Counted from the first letter of the stretch, positions 48,495-61,086 are shown. The stretch is DNA of 64,000 nucleotides from Cercozoa sp. M6MM (GCA_040357565.1 JBDODJ010000001.1); one strand, 5' to 3'. Numbers and translations are program-made. The notes: generated by a model from the letters alone, not told the origin.

Positions 48495-50653
48495 CATGTG
48501 GTTACGAAAATCGATCGAGAAATTGATCGGTAATGCTTGGTGGGGAGGGCGTTCCGAGTCATTTCTCGTGTTGCTGCGTCGCGCCTGCCATGTTCGAACA
48601 CCCAACGCAGAAGAGCAGGAGTTTCTGCGCGTTCTGGGTTTGTGATTCTTAGTTTTTTGTTCTGTTGCAGTATCTTCTCTGTCCGCAGCTCGCGTCTCCA
48701 AAGCGGTTGAGACCTGTCTCACCGAAAAGGCATCTGCTACGGAGTTGGCTGCCTTGACGCTGTTGCTGTTGATTCTGGAACACATTCGATGCAGAGGCAG
48801 AAGTGTGTTGCTTTTTGAAGTTGTTATTTGGTCTGTTCAAGTTAGTCTTGAGACTGCAAAATTGTAGGCACATATCGGATGAACGTTCGCGCGGGCAACT
48901 CGTTTCTACTTTCTGTATGTCCAGATAACTATCTCTATATTCTAAGCTTAAAAGGATATTTTTTGTAGTGCCAAAGAAAGATGTCCATAGTGCCACTGGC
49001 TACGCCGACCAACGACACGTCTGAGTTTTGTGACGATGTCGGGTCTGAGACTGAGGCTGTAGATCTACTCGCTAGAGCGTACGATAAATTTCTTGTCCAT
49101 TCACTGCAGCGGTTTCGTGTCTGAGTTTATCGCGTTGACTGCGCCTTCTTAGAGCCGAGATCACGAACAGCTGGTCATTGTGGCAAAGGTGGTCGTTCTA
49201 CGAAATGTTTCGTGAGCAGTCAGCGCACTTGCTTCCTCTGTTCCAGCAAGTGTTCCTCGCGCTCATTTCGGCTCCACCGTCGCGAGCTACGACAACAGTG
49301 TGTGCCATACTCAGCGTGATGCCCGCTTTCCCTCTTGAAGAAGATCCTATGGGTAAATCATTCATGTCTGTGTTGGTTTCGTGTTGGCTTTGATATGACT
49401 AGTTGCTTTGATACAATTTTTAATGATAGATCAAGCCAATCTTGCAAGCACTCAACTGTTCCTTGAAACCTCAAAAGCCATCCGAACGCCCGATGATGAC
49501 ACGCTACTTTTCACGATTCGAGCTCATTGCCTCAAGCATGTTACTGTACGTTTGATACTTTCTTTTTGATACTTTCTGTTTGTTTGATGCTACCTCAACA
49601 CATACAATGCGTTGTCGTAGGACGATGCAATCGTCTCTGCCTTGCAAAACGACAGCCAAAAGGATCGCTTGTTCCGTGTCCTGATTGAAGCCGACCCGAG
49701 TCTGTGTGTTCATGTGAACACAGTACATGCACTACACACCAGAATCGTGATTTTTGGTAGACTCGGGCCAGAGAAAGTGACGACGTATCTGCCGTGGCTG
49801 TGCCGAAACCCGTCACTCGCGGCACAAGCGCTGTCGCAGGACTTTGGTTCGAGAAGGTTTATTATTGTTGCTGTTGTTGATGTACATGTTGTATGTGAGA
49901 TATTGTTTGCAACGAGCAGAACTCGGCTCCAGGACACTTTGAAGAGACACGCAATCCTGAGATGCGAGCTTTTGATTCCCTCTGAGGTAAATTTATGGTC
50001 CTTCTGGTACACGCAAGTTTTACGGTGCAGCTTTGACGCAGACTCTGGAGTCGCGCAACGATGAGAAGAAATTCGGCGTGCTGTACGAAATCGATCGGCT
50101 TTTACACCAGTTCTTGGAGACACAGCGTCTGCCCTTTCGCACATCGCATCGCATGCGCTCGAGTCGTGCCGCCGCCTGCTATCTTGCGCTCTTCGGGAAC
50201 GAACCCCTATTGGAAGACCAAGGTCTGGACGCGTCCATGGCTCGCAGCAAGTGGACTCAAGCAGTGCAGCAGGAAGTATTTCCGTTGGTTCGGGCCATGA
50301 AGCCCGATCTCTACGAGGTAACCCTGCCCGTGAACGCAGTTTGGTCTGTATGTCACATTTCTATTCAAACTTTAGGACGTGTGCTTTCGCATTGCCGAGA
50401 TGGCATGCGGTGATTGGCAACAGCTCTTAAGGTTTCACAAAGCCGACGACGGCCTGGGCAATACATTTGCGGGCCTTTCCATCGGGTACAGTATGTACAT
50501 TCACCTAGTCTTAGCGGTTCGTGCTATGGCTGCTGTCGTGTGTACAGAGATCCGCATGCAATCGCAAGAAAGCATGCGCAGTCGAAAATGATGCAACGCA
50601 TGCAAGCGCTTTGGGAGAAGCAGCAGCAGCAGCAACAGCGACTTGAAGAATAA
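48495..50653 (+). CDS. Unrecognised alpha-helical protein
   Basis: I do not recognise this gene. Start MWLRKSIEKLI, then VSSLSAARVSKAVETCL and ELAALTLLLLILEHI. Internal exons with good splice sites: SWSLWQRWSFYEMFREQ, LPLFQQVFLALISAPPSR, DQANLASTQLFLETSK, ALQNDSQKDRLFRVLIEAD, VTTYLPWLCRNPSLAAQ, DEKKFGVLYEIDRLLHQF and AMKPDLYEDVCFRIAEM. It closes with a Gln-rich helix (MQALWEKQQQQQQRLEE). About 560 residues, almost all helix in appearance, HEAT/ARM-like pairs of hydrophobic helices. No catalytic motif. Some joins (48800-49180, 49900-50040) are uncertain. Confidence 0.5.
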
Positions 50654-51142
50654 AATCAATCGTGCGGTGACCCGGGTGACGCAAAGCGAAGCACTGATGA
50701 TAAAATTCAATATTGACATCTTTAATCACTAGACACGTACCACCGACTGCTGGAGTTCAAGGTAACGGAAGATTAGAATCAGCTACCTGCCCCAACATGA
50801 AGTCGACTTCGTTGTCTGGGAGCGGCAAAAGGGGAGTTCTATGGCCCTACCCTAAGCGAGCGGTAGACACCACCCCAGACTGGTGGAGGGGAACTACTTA
50901 GTTGGTTTCAGAAAAGACCCAACTAACTAACTGATATCTTTTATCATGTAAAACTGAAATGCAAGGTAAATCCAGCTCAGCGCCTTCTGTCTTGATACGA
51001 AAGCAGTACAGTACAGTACTTCTTGTTCTTGTAGATTTTTTAAATTATTTTATAGACCAACAAGACCGTTCCCGGCACTCCGTGCAACCGCGCACTGACA
51101 CCAAACGCAGGCTGGCGTGTTTCACACGGGTGTACTTTAAAG
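50654..51142. other. Intergenic region, no gene seen
   Basis: About 490 bp between a plus-strand stop and the cytochrome c1 start. No RNA gene or repeat found; an AGTTGG/CCAACT pair lies near 50899-50925. Confidence 0.45.
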
Positions 51143-52542
51143 ATGTTCGCTAAGGCAGGCACAGGCCTCATCTCAATGGTACAACTCGCTGTGCTTGGGC
51201 TTTCTTGCCGAAAAGCCGGCTCCATAATGCATCGGATTGCCCCGGCGTGCTGCTTCCGTGCTGTCTGGAACTGCTGTGCTCTGCGGCGTTGCTGTTTGGC
51301 ATGCGCGGGAGAGTTTGTGTTGCTTTTGTTTTGCATCAGCTTTGATCAGTTGTTTTGTTTTTTTTTTGTTTTGTGTACGAGCAGTGTTGTGCAGGGCGCC
51401 GTGGCGGCGCTCGGTATGATGGGCGCGGCGCAGCTGGCAACGCCGACCACGTCGGTCCGCGCTAGCGACGATGCTGCTAAGCTCGCTGCGTACCCGTGGC
51501 CGCACGACGGTGCACTCTCGGGAATTGACTACGGCGTGCGTTTCATCACAGCCATGCACACATACTGCTGCAGTGTAATTTCCGCGATTTTAGGCTGTGC
51601 GTCGTGGCTTCCACGTGTACCGCAACGTGTGCGCCTCGTGCCACCACGTCCAATTCTTCCGTTTCCGCCACCTGACGGGCAAGACGCACACCGCCACGCA
51701 GGTGCGTTTTGATACACAATGCGACACGTGGCAGCTGTACACTTAAATGCGAGAGCAGGTCAAGGCCATTGCCGCTTCGTACGATGCCGAGGACATCGAT
51801 GACGCCGGTGAGCCCATCATCCGACCCGCCAAGCCGCACGAGGGCATGCCTGCCCCGTACAAGAACAAGGTACGGTTGCTCGATATGTGGGAGGGGGTCA
51901 GCTTACCGACCCTACGGTTTCTGTAGACGGCCGCTGCTGTGGCCAACAACGGTGCTGCCCCGCCTGATCTGACGCTTATGACGCGTGCCCGCTTCCACGG
52001 CGCTGACTACGTACCCCCATCGTCATGCCTGGATTTGTTGCTACATGCATTTGGTTGCTCGCAGGTCTTCTCGCTGCTCACGGGTTTCTGCGAACCGCCG
52101 GCCGGCAAGTCGCTCAACCCGGGTCAGTACTACAACCCGTACTTCCCGGGTGGTGCTCTTTCGATGGCGCCGCCGCTGTCGGACGGCCAGGTTGACTACG
52201 AGGACGGCACCAACAACACGCAATCGCAGCTCGCCAAGGACGTGACGACGTTCATGTTCTGGATCGCCAACCCGACGTAAGTCACAGTGCACCCGCATAG
52301 ATGCAGCTTGACTCTTTGTATGTTCCCATGGCAGGCACGACGAGCACAAGCAGTTCGGCATGCGCGCCCTGCCGCTCATTGCCGCTTGGGGCATTGCCCT
52401 TGGCTGGTACAAGCGCTACATCTGGTCCGGCTTCCGCTCCACGGTACGACTTCTCTGCACTTTCGCCGCACGTTTCGCCTTCCCTGTGTTAACGTTGATT
52501 ATTGGACAGACCATGAAGCGCGTGCCCAAGATGCCGTACTAA
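51143..52542 (+). CDS. CYC1: Cytochrome c1 of mitochondrial complex III
   Basis: Haem-bearing subunit of the cytochrome bc1 complex in the inner mitochondrial membrane. Two in-frame starts exist (51143 and 51230); the segment from [16 protein letters not shown] is Arg/Cys-rich and serves as presequence, followed by a hydrophobic sorting stretch ([15 protein letters not shown]). Mature part: [31 protein letters not shown] with the intact CxxCH haem site, [59 protein letters not shown] (axial methionine region), [20 protein letters not shown] and the C-terminal anchor [17 protein letters not shown]. Seven exons; about 280 residues, normal for the family. Confidence 0.95.
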
Positions 52543-52705
52543 ATGTGCTGCGGCGTTCGCTTTTTTCCTTTGTGCTGAGTCACCGCCTTGACCGCAAGTG
52601 CATCCTCAGCCCCGGCGCTTTCTGCTCGCTCCAACATTTTAATTTACTAAAAAGTCGCGATCGTACATTGCTGTTCTATTCATTCGATTGTAGATGCAGC
52701 GCAGT

Positions 52706-55560
52706 TTAATCGTCCAAGGTGCCGGCAACGTTGGCAGTGGTGACGCGCACACTGTAGGTCACTTGTCCAACGACGCGACTTGCGAGTGTGAGGGGCGCAC
52801 TCACACAGGGCACGGAAGCACCCGTGGCATCGACACTCGTGAGAGTCACCGGGAGCACAGTCTCGCCAAAGAGGTCGTCGAATTCCTCGAGTGAACTGTC
52901 GCTCAGCGTGACAGCGATGCCGCGCAACAAGAGTTCTCGCAGCGTGCACTGCGGTCGCAGTGTCACCGTGTTGGACCAAGCAAAGACGCTTTCGTGGTTC
53001 AGTAGCTGAGTGGCACAGTCAAGAAGTACACACAAAAGGCACCACCCAGCCAGAACCAAGGGTACCTGTCGCGAAAGGCGTCCTTCGTCTGCGAAAGCGC
53101 GCGAGTCGGTGCCGGCAGTGACAAAGAGCGCCGGCTCCATCAGTTCGTCGAAACGCCACTGCGTGGAGCGATCGAAAAAGTTGCGCGGCGCATCGGAACC
53201 GGCGAAAGAAACAGCGACGTTGCGCAACTCGATGCGAGTGACACACCGATCGTGAAAAACGCTCGTGTTGTAGTCGAATCGAAGAATGCCACCCACAGGA
53301 ATATGGTCGCTCACGAGTGCTTCCCTTTGGGGAAGCGAGAAATACTCCAAAGGCGTGCAACGATGCAACGCAGAAAGTCGGCAAGCAAACAGAACGCGAT
53401 CGCAAAACGAAGGCAATCGCTTCTGCGAGAAACGAGTGGTCTCGAGCCACTCGCTTCGTTCGCTTTCGGTTTCGCGCTCAGGAGCTTCCAGTGCTTGTGC
53501 AGCCTCCTGGCGCTGCGGCTTGTATTTGTAACTCGGCACAAAGTCGATATCTTGTGGCTCCTGCAATATTTGGGTGATTAAAAGAATGCCAACAAGGTTG
53601 TTTTCAAACAAGGCTGTTCAAAATTAAAAAATACAAAATAAGAATGGGTAGTACCTTGAAACGAGTTAGAAGTTCATTGCTGCGACGCGCAGCGTTGAGT
53701 TGGTCATATTCGCGAGCCAGCAGGTCGTAGTGGCAGTCCCGCACGTGACTCTCGATCTCGGCCACGGTTGTGCAGGCGCTGTGCTGACTCAGGTCGCGCG
53801 ACTCGAGTTCGTTCGACTCAAGACTCCGATCGGTCGCAACGAGCGTGTCACGTGCATTAAGTCGAAAGTTAAGGTCGCCAAAGAAGAAGGTTGCGTTGGG
53901 AGTGTGCTCCAGTGAGAAAGCCGCCGTGTGAACGGCATCGTCGCCAGAAGCGAAATCGAAACTCGCTTTGCTGGAGCGAAGCAACTCGCGACTCTCCTCG
54001 TCGCCAGAAGTAATGCTGCTGTCGTCTGCGCCGATCGCTTGGCGCGCGAAACTCGGTCGAAGCTTGTTGCAAGACTGAAAGATGAGCGCAATGTCCTTCT
54101 GCCGCTTGCGGAAGAACTGTTCCTTCTCGTGCGCCGCCAGGTGAGCACCAACAAAGGCGAGGTCGAGCGTCTCGTCGAGCCAGATGGCACTACATACAGC
54201 ACAGACCAGACAAACTCAAGCGACTCTAGCTACACACGTATCAGTCAAATAAGACACAAGAGTAGTACGCAGCCACGGCGCCCTTGTTGTGCCAGATGTT
54301 GCCGACGCCAGTGGCTTCGCTGTCGGTGCGCACGGCATCGATGCACAGGCCGCGTTTCGCCACCAGCAGCATCGCCAACTAGACCCAAAAAGACAGGGTA
54401 CACAGATAGACAGGTATAGATATAGATATACAGATAGACAGAAGATACCGAGCCACGTGGAACAACGGTGACAGTGGTCCAGTCGGTGCCGCCCAACAAG
54501 TCGCACAAACCGTCGCTCAAGTCGCGCAGCTTCTCGCGATTCGCACTGTCGAACTCTTGCATCGCCAGGGCGAGGAGTTGCACCTACAAGGTGCGGGGGT
54601 GGCATAAATTGAGTAGAGGAACAGATGAGATAAGAGTAAGACCTTATTATCATTGATCTTGCGGTGCACGAGTCGGTGCAGCAGACGCGCCGAGACGCGC
54701 ACCTTGTTGACGTTCCAAGTGAGACACATTACGGTGACACTGGCGTTCATTTCGACCGGTGCGTCATCACTCAGAACGTGCTCAATTGACGAGCCTTTGA
54801 CAGCGTACTGATGGTCAGGACTGTTGTCATCGTCGGTGTCGTGCAGGAGAGCGTCGTGTGGTCGCATCGGTCGGTACTTCTCCCGCCAGGCGCGTCGCAC
54901 ATTGGCATCCGTCAGGAACAGCACCGCCTGTAACAAAGGTCTTATACCGGAAGTAACTGGAGTGAGGGAAAAACCACAGGAGAAACGCACATTGACAGCA
55001 CCAGCGAGCGGCGAGAAGAGCGCATGAAGGAACGAGAAGAAGAACAGGTCGTCGTGCGGATAGATCAGGTCAGTGACACGGTCCAACACAGCCGGAATGC
55101 GCAGCAGCACAAAACACCAGGCGAACAGCGCGAGCCGACTTTGCGAGGCACGCAGAGAGTACTGCAGTGTGTCTGTGTGTTGTTTTCTGCTTGTACTCAA
55201 AAAAGAAGCTACATGCACAAGGCGTCGATCGTGTCGTCTTGATACAATCGTGAGAACCAGAAGCACCAAGACCATTGTGACAAAAGTCGGCACATGCAGG
55301 AACACCAGACGAGAGGCCTGTCACGCAAGTAGGCATTGTATCCCAATGCTTGAAAAAAGAAACAGAGTACCTGGTATTTGCGAGGCACCCAGCACCACAA
55401 AGAGGTGCGTCCAAAGTGACCCAAGGCAGCCAGAGCAATCACTGTGAGCAGTGGCACACCCCAGCACAGCAGGTGCATTAGCGGCTCAAACTTCCACAGT
55501 ACGCGGCCTTTTTTGAGCGAGATCAGCAACAGCACCACCGAGATGCAAAGGACCCACATC

Positions 55561-55610
<50 letters not shown>

Positions 55611-55710
55611 NNNNNNNNNNNNNNNNNNNNNNNNNNNNNNNNNNNNNNNNNNNNNNNNNNNNNNNNNNNNNNNNNNNNNNNNNNNNNNNNNNNNNNNNNN
55701 NNNNNNNNNN

Positions 55711-55756
<46 letters not shown>

Positions 55757-56359
55757 CGAATCGTTCCAAGTGTCTTCCATTGACCTTCTAATATCTCATA
55801 CAGTAACTTACCTGAACTCAGTGAGAACATTTGCCGAGCCATCGCTTGCACAATGCATGCGGCGTCGCTTGTGTCCGGAATATCGTCTGGCTTGCCAAAG
55901 GCAAAGTCCTGCACAGACTCAGCTAACCGCACCTTTTTATCGAGCTCAAAAACGAAGTGTACATCATCCAGGAAAAGCGACAAGGCGGCTAGCATGTCCG
56001 AGCATGCCAATGCAAGCACCAGTCTCACTGAAAACGACCGGGAAACCCGCTTGTACAGCAGCGCATATGTCAGACAGACACCAAGCGTTGCTACGAGCGA
56101 AATACCGCCTGTTACCTAAGCCCAACATTGTCGCAAGGTGGGATAAAAGGGGTGAAGGGATAAGTAAAGTGGGTAAAGGGGTGGGAACAAGGAGGTGAAC
56201 GGGTGGGAACAAGGGGTAAAGGGGTGGGAAAGTTAAAGAGGTAAAGAGTGCCCGGGGGGGGGGGGGGGGTAAACAAAACCCAAGCTTTCAAAACTCAATA
56301 CAACCTGAACCCACCACAATGAGCAAGCGCAAGACTTGCAGCTCTTGGTCTGTGTTCAT
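52706..56359 (-). CDS. Seven-transmembrane receptor fused to inositol-polyphosphate 5-phosphatase
   Basis: One gene of about 900 residues. The N-terminal half is a 7TM receptor: LRLLIVV and TGGISLVATLGVCLTYALL (TM1), VRLVLALACSDMLAALSLF (TM2), CIVQAMARQMFSLSS with VMWVLCISVVLLLISL (TM3), LLCWGVPLLTVIALAALG (TM4), GRTSLWCWVPRKYQ (the WCW motif of cAMP-receptor-like GPCRs), LHVPTFVTMVLVLLVLTIV (TM5), LALFAWCFVLLRIPAVLD (TM6) and FFSFLHALFSPLAGAVN plus VLFLTDANVRRAW (TM7). The C-terminal half is a 5-phosphatase: VMCLTWNVNKV, WHNKGAVAAYY, VGAHLAAHEKEQFFRKR, ATFFFGDLNFRLNARD, FVPSYKYKPQRQ, SFCDRVLF and LVSDHIPVGG, then a C2-like beta domain. All catalytic motifs are intact. It would sit in a membrane and hydrolyse 5-phosphates of phosphoinositides. 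One intron has a CA tract with 100 N. Confidence 0.85.
55565..55754. repeat. CA microsatellite with 100-N gap
   Basis: CA on both sides of N at 55611-55710, in the intron between the two parts of TM3 of the receptor-phosphatase gene. Confidence 0.95.
56136..56268. repeat. G-rich intronic repeat
   Basis: GGGGTAAAGGGG/GGGTGGGAACAAGG-type units ending in a 17-G run, in the first long intron of the receptor-phosphatase gene (C-rich in the transcript). It resembles the G-rich intron tract in CSB at 7858-7985. Confidence 0.85.
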
Positions 56360-56579
56360 TATGACTGCATGAAACGGTATTAGCACTCCACTGCATAGAT
56401 TAGAATGTCTCGTCACTCAGCCTGAGCTTAAGCTTTTTTTTTTGCTTTTCTTCACTAAAAGTCGGTCAGGAAGCTACATTAGTATGATACGTCATCACGT
56501 CAGTGAGCAAGGGTGAAAACACTTCATCTGATACGATAGGTAGACTTCACATCCTGTGAGTTCACGTCTGTCACGTCAG

Positions 56580-57620
56580 TTAAACGAGCTTCTTGGATTG
56601 GAAGAAAGTCTTGAGCGACCACAATTGGAAGGCGCCGCTCGCCACGAGCACTGTCAACCGAAAGCCTTAAAAGGCACAGGGTAGGCAGAGTGAAAGGACA
56701 CAAGAGAGTACCGATAGTTTGGACGATCGAGAACCAAACGACACGCGAGTTCGTCGATTCTGACGTGTTGCGGAAACGCTCCTCGCGACCCTACAAAAAG
56801 TTGTCCATGATGAACTAAAGCAGAAAGGCACAAAGTCAGCAAGTACCTTCTGGTAGGCCTGTTCCTGTCGGATGTCGCGCACCTTGTCGTTCAGCTTGCG
56901 GATTTCGACCTCGATAGCCGACAGGTGCTCGACCTGAAAGCATAGTGCACCTGGCACCTGGGGACACAGGGGTTCTATACCTTGGCCATCTCTTCGTAGT
57001 CAGTGGCCTCTTCGCCGACTTCGAGACCGAGTTCCACTCTCTGTAAAAAGGGAAATGAATCACACAGGTGGTTACAGCAAAGCGCGGAGGCAGTACGAAT
57101 TCGCGGTTCTGGCCGAACCAGTGCGACGTCGTGGTCGACACGCAGACGGTGTGCTCGCCGCCGCTCTCGCTGGTGAAAGCCACCTTGCCTGCGAGATCGA
57201 GAGCTGTATTGACGCACTGAGAAAATAGAGAAAGCTCGGCTACCGGACTCCCTCGTGGGCTGCTCGTGAATCACTTGGTTGCGCGGATTGCGCACAGTCA
57301 CCTGTGTCAGACATCACAATATGGTCTTAGAGAGAAAGACAAAGACTAGTGGTGCACGGGAAAGGTACAAGGATCTGCGAGGCCTGCTGACCACCGGCGG
57401 CCTGCGAAAGCATCATCCAGTCGAGGTTCTTGTAAGTCGCCACCACCAGGGTCTCGGCCGGCACTTCCTGTTGCGTGCAATACGCACGAAATCAAGCGCT
57501 TGACACCAATAGTGTGTGGTCATCTCTCACCTCGATGAAGCACCGTTTGGAGCCCTCAACGACCTTAATGTAGAACGCTTCTGTCGCGGCAACGCATAGT
57601 GCCAGTAGAAGCAACAGCAT
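56580..57620 (-). CDS. p24-family cargo receptor (TMED/emp24)
   Basis: Type I membrane protein that cycles between ER and Golgi in COPI/COPII vesicles. Start MLLLLLALCVAATEAFYIK is a signal peptide. GOLD domain: VEGSKRCFIE, EVPAETLVVATYKNLDW, VRNPRNQVIHEQPT, KVAFTSESGGEHTVCVSTTT and HWFGQNREFV, with the conserved cysteine pair (RCF and TVC). Coiled coil: VEHLSAIEVEIRKLNDKVRD, then RFRNTSESTNSRVVWFSIVQ. The C-terminal helix FRLTVLVASGAFQLWSLKTFF is followed by QSKKLV, giving the FF and dilysine (KKLV) sorting signals of p24-delta/beta types. Eight exons, about 215 residues. Confidence 0.92.
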
Positions 57621-58078
57621 TCTACACAATGAACCAGATATAACTCAAAAAAAAGTACATGTTTCGACAGCAAATCTTACTGCAAGGGTGAGTGTGTTCA
57701 GCAGTATGCCTTTGCAGTACACGTCCCTCTTATCGGCCGCAAGCCCGCTACAGTGTCGATTTTCACACGTGCGTCCATCGTATTGTAGCCACTGTTTGGA
57801 GGAGGGGCGTGCTGTGTGCTCTTTTGCCGATTTCATTTCTCTTTGCGTGTAATTTTCACGAAAGAACGGTCTTTTCTCGGCATAGAGGATTCTACTGCTG
57901 GTGTGTGCTGGCGCGCGGGCATACCGAAAGTCCGAACGGCGCGCGGTACAAAAAATGTGGAGTCTTGGCGCGGCGCCAGACTCTAACTTCGCACAGCCGC
58001 AGCGCATTTTCTTGTGGTTGAGTGTGCGTACAAAGCGAGTCTGAGGCCAAGCCGTTCAGAACACAGCGATTATCAAAA
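57621..58078. promoter_or_regulatory. Divergent promoter region, p24 gene / transporter gene
   Basis: About 460 bp between two divergent start codons. No coding frame with splice support. I see no repeat; promoter function is inferred from position only. Confidence 0.4.
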
Positions 58079-59365
58079 ATGAGTCCTTTCGAGATTGACA
58101 CCACAGCGAAGCGTCAGAAAGATGTTGAGCTCAAGTTGTCCTCCCGTGGCAGCATGGTCCGGGCGATACTGTTGGTGTTGAGCAACGTTCTTGGTGCGTC
58201 TGTGCTGAGTGCACCTCAACGATTCGCCGACACTGGCTTTATTAACAGGTGCCACTGCTAGTGTCTGGGGGGGGGTGTTGTTGTTCAAAACGACCGTTGT
58301 GTAAATTTACTTTTGCGCAGTCTCGTGGCCATGTTTCTACTGCTCGTACTTGCGGACGGTAGAATTTCTCATGTGTACTTTTTGAAATTGTGTCGACTGA
58401 TGGAGGAGCATGGTTGTTTGTGTAAATTTAGTGACAATGCGGCAGTTGTTGGCACTGGGTGATAGGACCAAGTCGTCATCTTACGATGCTCTGTAATTTA
58501 AGTCTTTCTTTCCGTTAGTATGGTTCCTAGCGAGTGTCGATATCTGCAGCATGGCGTCTCAATTCGGAGCGATTGGAGTGTTGTTGCTGTCGTTGGTGGC
58601 TGCAGTGTTTGATTTGGGCTGCACTTGGACCGTACGCAGCCTACTACTGATTGCAAAGTTATCCACTTGGTTTACTTGGTATTCGTTCTTCAGTACCTCG
58701 TCTCATCGGTCGAATTGGCGATGCCGGAGTTCCACCACCTAATAACTGACGCTCTATTTGGAAGCAAAGGTACCTGTTTATAATTGTACTTACGCACAGC
58801 CTGTATGTATTATCATAGGCTTCGTGGAACGAGCGCTGTTGCTATTGATCATGTGCATTTTCGTCTGCGTACTACTGTTGTTTTCGCGTGACATGCGGAA
58901 GCTCTCCTATGTTTCGGGAGTCTCTTCTTTGGTAAAATGAGCTGTAAGCATAAGACACGACAACATTTGGTGTATTTTTGCAGGTCATTGCAGTGGCAAT
59001 GCCGGTCTTATTGATTCGCGCGGCGCAGTTGACACCGGACATTCGGGATACAAGACATGTCGAGCATGACTTCCAGTGTACGCTAGCCCAGAACCAAGCA
59101 GCGTGTGCTTCAATCTGCGTTCCTGCAGGGTCGACGGGCAACTTGATTAACGTGTTTGCCGTGCTGATGTTCACGTTTACGTACCACGAAAGCGTCTTTG
59201 GCATTCGTCGGGTAGTACCCGCAACGGTGCGTCATAGCGACGCAGAGGCAGGACACGCATCGGTTTACGGTGCGCACCTCATGCTTTCATACATGTTGAG
59301 TGTCGATGCAAGTTGGGTGTGCTCTAACAGAAGTGCACGACAGCGATCGAACGCCAAAGTTTTTG

Positions 59366-59419
<54 letters not shown>

Positions 59420-60399
59420 CCAATGAGGGTTTGAAGCGGGTGTGATGGGATGCAGTTGGCCAATCGAATCGGTTTGGGAATTGCATTTGCCGTTATGGCC
59501 ACGTGGGGTGCGCTCTGTTCTTTTCTTCTGCGCGGTGAATATCAGGGAAAACGCATCCTCAATCAGGTATAGTATGTATTTTTAGAAAGATGGACCAGTC
59601 AGTTTACTTTCCGGCCTGCACCTTTCTGAGTAGAACGTCTTCTTGTCGCTCTCTTTGCGAGACGACGTCACGATGCGCGTGATCCGACTCATGTGTGCCG
59701 CCAACTTCTGTACCTCTACACGCACGTTCTTGACCCACTCAACCTAGTACCTTTCAGCCTAATACCCATGTTTTATTTGCACAGTGTTGGTGGCAGTCGT
59801 TGTCGCCTTCTTTGCGCGCGAATACTTGGTCTCGTTGGTTCAGGCTTTGCGGGTAAAGTTCTCGTCCACCGCGCAGCCAGTGTAAACCCTGTCTTCAGTC
59901 TGCTCTGAGCCCGCTGTCACTGACTCTTGCCAATGCGAACAGCTCCTTTGCCGATACGCGCACAATGCCGAAGCGCGTGTTTGTGGCTAGCACCTTCGTT
60001 CTGACGGCAGTGCTGTACGCGCTGTGTCTATCACCGCTGCCGAGTGACGCTATCAATGATTTGTATGGCCGAGAACATTTTTGTTGCCTCGTTTATGAGC
60101 ACCTAGGATTTCGTTGCACGGCACAGGTTCGGTTTATTGTGCGGCGTCGCGCTTGGCCTCTTTTTTCCGGTATTCGATTTGTAAACTGTAGTTCCAGCAG
60201 TTCTGGAAGCAAAACTGACTGTATAAAATCTTGATGCCTTGTTCTACAGGTGGCCTTGTACATCAGTGTGCACCGTGTACCACTACAGAAGGCGGCGCTG
60301 TCGTTTGCACTGTGCACAGCATTTGGAGTCGGTGTACTCGGACTCGCCTTGGGCTTGTACACCTGGGCCACGGACTACCTCACTAGCTCTCATGATTGA
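58079..60399 (+). CDS. Amino-acid transporter, AAAP/SLC38-like
   Basis: Polytopic amino-acid permease. Start MSPFEIDTTAKRQKDV; TM1 is SMVRAILLVLSNVLGASVLSAP with the unwound-helix glycines, N and P that open AAAP members (N-x-x-x-G-A-x-V-L-x-x-P). Next SLVAMFLLLLVLAD (TM2), LWFLASVDICSMASQFG and GVLLLSLVAAVFD (TM3), YLVSSVELAMPEFHHL, ERALLLLIMCIFVCVLLL, VIAVAMPVLLIRAAQLTPD, STGNLINVFAVLMFTFTYHE and LANRIGLGIAFAVMATW. The last exon AALSFALCTAFGVGVLGLALG ends YLTSSHD. About 430 residues, ten TMs, 12-14 exons. An intron at 59360-59420 is a pure AT run. Substrate is unknown; exon joins in the last third are less certain. Confidence 0.7.
59369..59414. repeat. AT microsatellite, intronic
   Basis: About 46 bp of TA repeats, the only AT tract of this length in the window, within an intron of the transporter gene. 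Confidence 0.95.
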
Positions 60400-60408
60400 C
60401 CACTCACA

Positions 60409-60459
60409 GTATGACGCGAGTATTGTTGCTACTGAATCGAATATATTCGCGTCATACTT
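60409..60459. repeat. Perfect 12-bp inverted repeat (hairpin)
   Basis: AGTATGACGCGA and its complement TCGCGTCATACT are separated by 27 bases, starting ten bases after the transporter stop and about 110 bases before the inner edge of the right inverted-repeat arm. It could be a 3'-end processing hairpin or a rearrangement scar. Confidence 0.7.
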
Positions 60460-61086
60460 GCTAGATGCCCTCACCCTATGCGGGAGGTAAAGTACGGTTA
60501 TCGGACGCCAATCCGGTTACTACTGTAGCTGCTTGTACCGTACTGTACTTGTACAGTACAGCAAGAGGGACAAAATGGCGGAGACACTAGACATGGCTAT
60601 TTGGGTGTGAGACAACTCGCTTGCAGAGTACCTATTTAGAGCTTCAGACAGCACCAGTACACACTAATATTATGTGGCATTACGACAAGTGCACTAAAAT
60701 TTGCTGGCATGTAGTGTGTTGCGTGTTCGAGCGGCGAGAAGCGTGGCGCCCAGTGTCTCGAGTGTTTGGGCGGCCGGCCTGATCGCTCGCGCCAAAATTC
60801 GCGCACTGAGGGGACTCTGGGCTGCTCTGATCGCCGCGCTGAGTGCATCAGAGGCCGTAGTGCAGTATACTGCACGCGGAATCGTGTGTGCCACGTGGCC
60901 TAGTGGCCAGCACAGCGAGAAATCAACGGTGCAATTGTGCCAGAAACCGCCGTTCTGAGATCTGTCAAAACCCTCAGAATACGCACCAAACACTGACTAG
61001 ACTAGGGTCGAGACACTGCTACTGACTGTACTAAGTACTAGAACACGTGCGCCGACCGCGAGCATCGCGAGGAGCGGTGTGTGTTT

